DNA of 8,341 bases from Thermococcus sp. (GTDB lineage Archaea; Methanobacteriota_B; Thermococci; Thermococcales; Thermococcaceae), in assembly GCA_027062125.1 (NCBI GenBank), contig JAMOTW010000079.1, forward strand, positions 1 to 8,341, written 5' to 3'. Both the position numbers and the translations under genes were made by a program. Positions 6,119-8,341 of the stretch are shown here, one piece after another. Numbering within the stretch: the first letter of the stretch is position 1; each line of letters starts with the position of its first letter. Under the pieces are notes generated by a model. The model saw only the letters and a list, made by a program, of their open reading frames with translations, was not told the origin of the DNA and made no database searches.

Positions 6119-6415
6119 ATGCCGAAGCACTTCCGCAAAGGCGTCAAGAGGGAACACCACTTCCTGAAGGGCCTTGAGAAGCCGCTGGTGAGGATAGCCG
6201 CCATACCCGGCGTCAAGAAGGTAATCCCGGGAAGAATCTACGCGAGCGATTGCAGGGGCTTCGAGATAAAGGTCTCGCGGGAAACCAAGACGGGTCTCAA
6301 GCTCGTTGCCAAGAGCGATGGGAGCGTTCAGGATGTGTTTCTGGTGGTGGACAGAGAGAACAGGAAGCGGGTTTGGGAAGAGATAGAAAAGATGGTAAAG
6401 GGTCGGAAAGGCTAA
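6119..6415 (+). CDS. Small basic protein, DUF2103-like (predicted metal-binding)
   Basis: This 98-residue, strongly basic protein has an N-terminal Lys/Arg/His cluster (HFRKGVKREHHFLKGLEK at 4-21), the loop IPGVKKVIPGRIYASDCRGF at 29-48, a core TGLKLVAKSDGSVQDVFLVV at 58-77 that looks like two beta strands around an SDGS turn, and a C-terminal helix with a basic tail. Its size and pattern match my recollection of the archaeal DUF2103 family, annotated as predicted metal-binding; the candidate ligands here are His4, His13, His14 and Cys45. The function is not established, and nucleic-acid binding is equally possible from the charge. The ATG at 6119 is the only sensible start and fits the promoter at 6082-6097 with a leaderless transcript. 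The gene is transcribed separately from its upstream neighbour. Its TAA (6413-6415) overlaps the stop codon of the convergent ABC ATPase gene. Confidence 0.7.
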   Translation: MPKHFRKGVKREHHFLKGLEKPLVRIAAIPGVKKVIPGRIYASDCRGFEIKVSRETKTGLKLVAKSDGSVQDVFLVVDRENRKRVWEEIEKMVKGRKG

Positions 6416-7074
6416 ATCTCCTCAATTTTCGGCACCACCTCTTCTGGGGTTCCCGTCATCACAACCTTTCCTGCGGCTATCACGACGATTCTGTCAGCGA
6501 ACTCAACCAGCGGGCGCCAGATGTGGGAAACCACCACCATGTTGGTTCCCTTTTGGGCCTGCTCTCCGATTACCCTCGCCACTTCCTTTATTCCCTCCAG
6601 ATCCAGGTTTGCCAGGGGTTCGTCAAGGAGCACCAGCTCCGGCTTTCCGAGGAACGCCTGGGTGAGGCTGATTCTCTTGAGCATTCCGGCAGAGTACTCC
6701 CCCATCTTCCTGTCGAGGTAATTCACCGCAGAGAACAGCTCCGCGGCGTTGGTTACCTCTTCCTCATTCAGACCCTTGACCTCCGCTATGTAACCGAGCC
6801 ATCCCCTGGCAGTCCTGTGCCTCGGAAGGGCCGGCGGGTCGAAGGAGACCCCAATCCTTTTCCTCAGCCCATCGTTGCTCCAGGGGTTCTCCCCGAGGAC
6901 CTTGATTTCCCCTTTGCTTGGCCGGTAGAGGCCGGCGCAGAGGTTCAGGAAGGTGCTCTTTCCTCCGCCGTTGGGACCGAGTATAAGCGTTAGTCCTCCG
7001 TCTATTTCAAGATTCACCGAATCCAGAGCCACGAGCTTTCCAAACCTCTTCGTGAGGTTTCTCGCGGTTATCAT
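6412..7074 (-). CDS. ABC transporter ATP-binding protein
   Basis: The 220-residue subunit powers the permease encoded upstream in the same operon. Walker A is GPNGGGKST at 33-41, the signature is YSAGM at 127-131 (a variant of LSGGQ), Walker B is ELVLLDEP at 146-153 with Glu152 as catalytic base, the D-loop is NLD at 156-158 and the switch His is His184 in VVVSHIW. The usual Q-loop Gln is not visible: the corresponding segment reads GVSFDPPAL (75-83). The domain is single and of minimal length, as in ABC-2-type exporters. The ATG (7074-7072) overlaps the stop of the small membrane protein as ATGA, and the revcomp reads GGAGGGGAGGAAGAA just before it, a strong ribosome binding site. The stop TAG (6414-6412) overlaps the stop of the convergent DUF2103-like gene. 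The substrate cannot be inferred. Being last in the operon, it depends on the promoter beyond the right edge. Confidence 0.92.
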   Translation of the reverse strand: MITARNLTKRFGKLVALDSVNLEIDGGLTLILGPNGGGKSTFLNLCAGLYRPSKGEIKVLGENPWSNDGLRKRIGVSFDPPALPRHRTARGWLGYIAEVKGLNEEEVTNAAELFSAVNYLDRKMGEYSAGMLKRISLTQAFLGKPELVLLDEPLANLDLEGIKEVARVIGEQAQKGTNMVVVSHIWRPLVEFADRIVVIAAGKVVMTGTPEEVVPKIEEI

Positions 7075-7508
7075 TTCTTCCTCCCCTCCACCAGCAGGAT
7101 TGCCGCCAGAAGCAGAGCGCTCACTCCGCCCAGGCCGTACCTGATGTTGAGGACCGTTACGGAGGGGTACCTGTTTATGACCCTGACCGCCATCGTCACC
7201 GGTGTCATGGTCTGAACCGAGAAGTAGTAGGGGCCGGAGTGCTTCAGCATAACCCTGCCCCTGAAGCTCCCGGTCACGTTCCTCTCGAGGACCGCCCTTC
7301 CGGTTTCCGAATCGAAGACCCTGACGGCGTATTCGGTTCCCTCGTCGGCGCTGGTGCTCAGCATGACCGTCCCCGAGGAAGGCACGATGATTCCCTGTCC
7401 CATGAGAACGACCTCGGAAATCGGCTGGGTCAGCGCGTTCTTCTCTATCGGGAACACCAGAACGGTCATGATGACCATCGACAGCAATATCGCCTTCAGG
7501 AGCCTCAT
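7071..7508 (-). CDS. Small two-membrane-segment protein with external domain, part of ABC exporter operon
   Basis: The 145-residue product starts with a signal-anchor-like segment (RLLKAILLSMVIMTVLVFPI, residues 2-21), then about 100 residues with a beta-strand pattern (GQGIIVPSSGTVMLSTSA, YAVRVFDSETG, FRGRVMLKHSG, YYFSVQTM) and one N-glycosylation sequon (NVT, 77-79), then a second membrane segment (about 124-140) and a basic tail EGRKK. The basic tail and first segment place the middle domain outside the cell. The start at 7508 is preferred over a GTG at 7523: the ATG overlaps the permease stop as ATGA, and GGAGGG lies seven bases upstream. Its own stop overlaps the ATPase start, again as ATGA. 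I recognise no family. Position between permease and ATPase suggests an accessory or substrate-contacting subunit, which is inference from gene order alone. If the first segment is cleaved it would instead be a single-anchor surface protein. Confidence 0.8.
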   Translation of the reverse strand: MRLLKAILLSMVIMTVLVFPIEKNALTQPISEVVLMGQGIIVPSSGTVMLSTSADEGTEYAVRVFDSETGRAVLERNVTGSFRGRVMLKHSGPYYFSVQTMTPVTMAVRVINRYPSVTVLNIRYGLGGVSALLLAAILLVEGRKK

Positions 7509-8275
7509 GAGACGTCCCTCCACTCGCTGAGTATGAGGGCTATGCCGAGCATCACCACGGGAAGGAGAAGCCCCACGTTGAAGGAGCCGTCAAGAAACGC
7601 CGCTATCCTGTCGGAGGGGTAAAACTGGGTTGTGTAGGCCTTGAAGAACGCGTCGTCAATCACCGCAGGGGGAAGGCTCCTCAGTTTGAGCACGAGTGGC
7701 ACGTATAGGAGGGTGATGCTTCCCAGGAGGGAAGCGAAGGTGTTGGGTGAAAGCATTGCCACCAGGGCGGAAAGGGACACCACGTAGAGCACCATCATGG
7801 CCCAGTAGAGAAGATAGCCCGCTAAAAAGCCCTCGTCGAAGAGTGCCCTTCCGATGAGGTCCGGTACGTCACCGTGAATGTAGATGAAAGCCAGGAACGC
7901 GGGCAGGACTGAGGCGAGGAAGAGCAGTACCATCGCGGAGAGCGCCTTAGAGAGTACCACCGAGTGGTTCCTGACGGGCAGACTGTAGACGCTCTTGGCA
8001 ACCCTCGTATCCCTGTCGTACCTGAGCATCAGAGAAACCAGCAACGCTCCAGTGAGGGCAAATATCGTGTACTCCTCGACTCCCAGTCTCGGAAGGGTGA
8101 GGCCAATGTTCTTGGCCGATTCGGAGACTATTACACTGTCCGGTCCTGCTATCATGAACACCGTATCGTTGCTCGTCAGGCCGGAAAAGAAGGTGATGCC
8201 GAGCATGATGAAGCCAAAGATGAATACGATGAGGTTGTAGGGGTCCTCAAGCTCCCACTTTATCTGTGCCCTCAT
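7505..8275 (-). CDS. ABC-2-type transporter permease
   Basis: The 256-residue integral membrane protein has six hydrophobic segments at about 14-32, 69-85, 112-133, 149-172, 178-196 and 232-249, the topology of ABC-2 exporter permeases. Between segments 2 and 3 lies a cytoplasmic stretch DRDTRVAKSVYSLPVRNHSV (87-106) and then VLSK, matching the ABC-2 pattern in which a charged linker, a short helix and a (T/L)PV(S/R)R..I...K motif contact the ATPase. The loop between segments 1 and 2 (33-68) is external, as expected for the NatB/ABC-2 subgroup, though short. The start ATG (8275-8273) has an excellent ribosome binding site, GGAGGTGAGGGA, and lies four bases after the stop of the upstream partial gene. 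The 3' end overlaps the next start as ATGA. It likely forms a dimer or pairs with the upstream-encoded membrane protein and is driven by the ATPase encoded at 6412-7074. The exported substrate is unknown. Confidence 0.85.
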   Translation of the reverse strand: MRAQIKWELEDPYNLIVFIFGFIMLGITFFSGLTSNDTVFMIAGPDSVIVSESAKNIGLTLPRLGVEEYTIFALTGALLVSLMLRYDRDTRVAKSVYSLPVRNHSVVLSKALSAMVLLFLASVLPAFLAFIYIHGDVPDLIGRALFDEGFLAGYLLYWAMMVLYVVSLSALVAMLSPNTFASLLGSITLLYVPLVLKLRSLPPAVIDDAFFKAYTTQFYPSDRIAAFLDGSFNVGLLLPVVMLGIALILSEWRDVS

Positions 8276-8279
8276 TCCC

Positions 8280-8341
8280 TCACCTCCCCAGTCTCAGGGC
8301 CAGGTAAACGGCCGCGACAACCCCGGCCAGGATAGCCAGCT
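8280..8341 (-). CDS. C-terminal end of a membrane protein, first visible gene of the ABC operon (partial)
   Basis: On the minus strand one frame is open from the window edge to a TGA at 8282-8280 and encodes LAILAGVVAAVYLALRLGR. This is a membrane segment followed by basic residues, the same type of C-terminus as the small protein at 7071-7508. The stop is four bases before the permease start, and the permease ribosome binding site GGAGGTGAG overlaps its last codons, so the gene belongs to the same operon. It may be a surface protein with a C-terminal anchor or a second transporter subunit; nothing more can be said from 19 residues. The other two frames either stop early or do not fit the spacing. 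Confidence 0.6.
   Translation of the reverse strand, partial: LAILAGVVAAVYLALRLGR

Noticed and set aside
7464..7532. Possible C/D box sRNA on the plus strand (ATGATGA at 7468-7474, CTGA at 7527-7530)
   Set aside because: The spacing of about 60 bases fits, but no convincing D'/C' pair or flanking terminal stem is seen, and the stretch is fully explained by the overlapping permease and small-protein codons on the minus strand.

Overview
The window comes from a hyperthermophilic euryarchaeon of the Thermococcales, most likely a GC-rich Thermococcus. The evidence is protein content (carbamate kinase with the expected 315 residues, archaeosine synthase ArcS, a COG1340-type coiled-coil protein, a small DUF2103-like protein), archaeal BRE/TATA promoters in the short gaps, GGAGGTGAG-type ribosome binding sites, and coding at almost full density. 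No tRNA, rRNA, CRISPR, IS element or prophage signal is visible, and no gene-free stretch exceeds 300 bases.

Plus strand, left to right: the 3' end of an FAD-dependent oxidoreductase (1-308); carbamate kinase (439-1386) with its own promoter; a membrane-anchored ClpP-class serine protease (1434-2279) with its own promoter; then an apparent operon from a promoter near 2340 carrying a 300-residue coiled-coil protein (2416-3318), ArcS (3328-5034) and a secreted, C-terminally anchored protein (5037-6082). That last gene is broken in this sequence: two separate runs of seven G each carry one base too many, and removing one G from each gives a single 347-codon frame with a signal peptide, five N-glycosylation sequons and a C-terminal membrane segment. 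A short DUF2103-like gene (6119-6415) follows, with a TATA box placed so that its mRNA is probably leaderless.

Minus strand, read from right to left: a four-gene operon entering from beyond the window, made of the last 19 codons of a membrane protein (8280-8341), an ABC-2-type permease (7505-8275), a small two-membrane-segment protein with an external domain (7071-7508) and an ABC ATPase (6412-7074). Permease, small protein and ATPase are joined by two ATGA start/stop overlaps, so the small protein is probably a fixed part of the exporter. The ATPase stop codon overlaps the stop codon of the convergent DUF2103-like gene.

Functionally the window is mostly housekeeping (carbamoyl phosphate metabolism, tRNA archaeosine synthesis, membrane proteolysis). 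The least explained parts are the doubly G7-frameshifted surface protein, the coiled-coil partner of ArcS, and the small protein inside the exporter operon.
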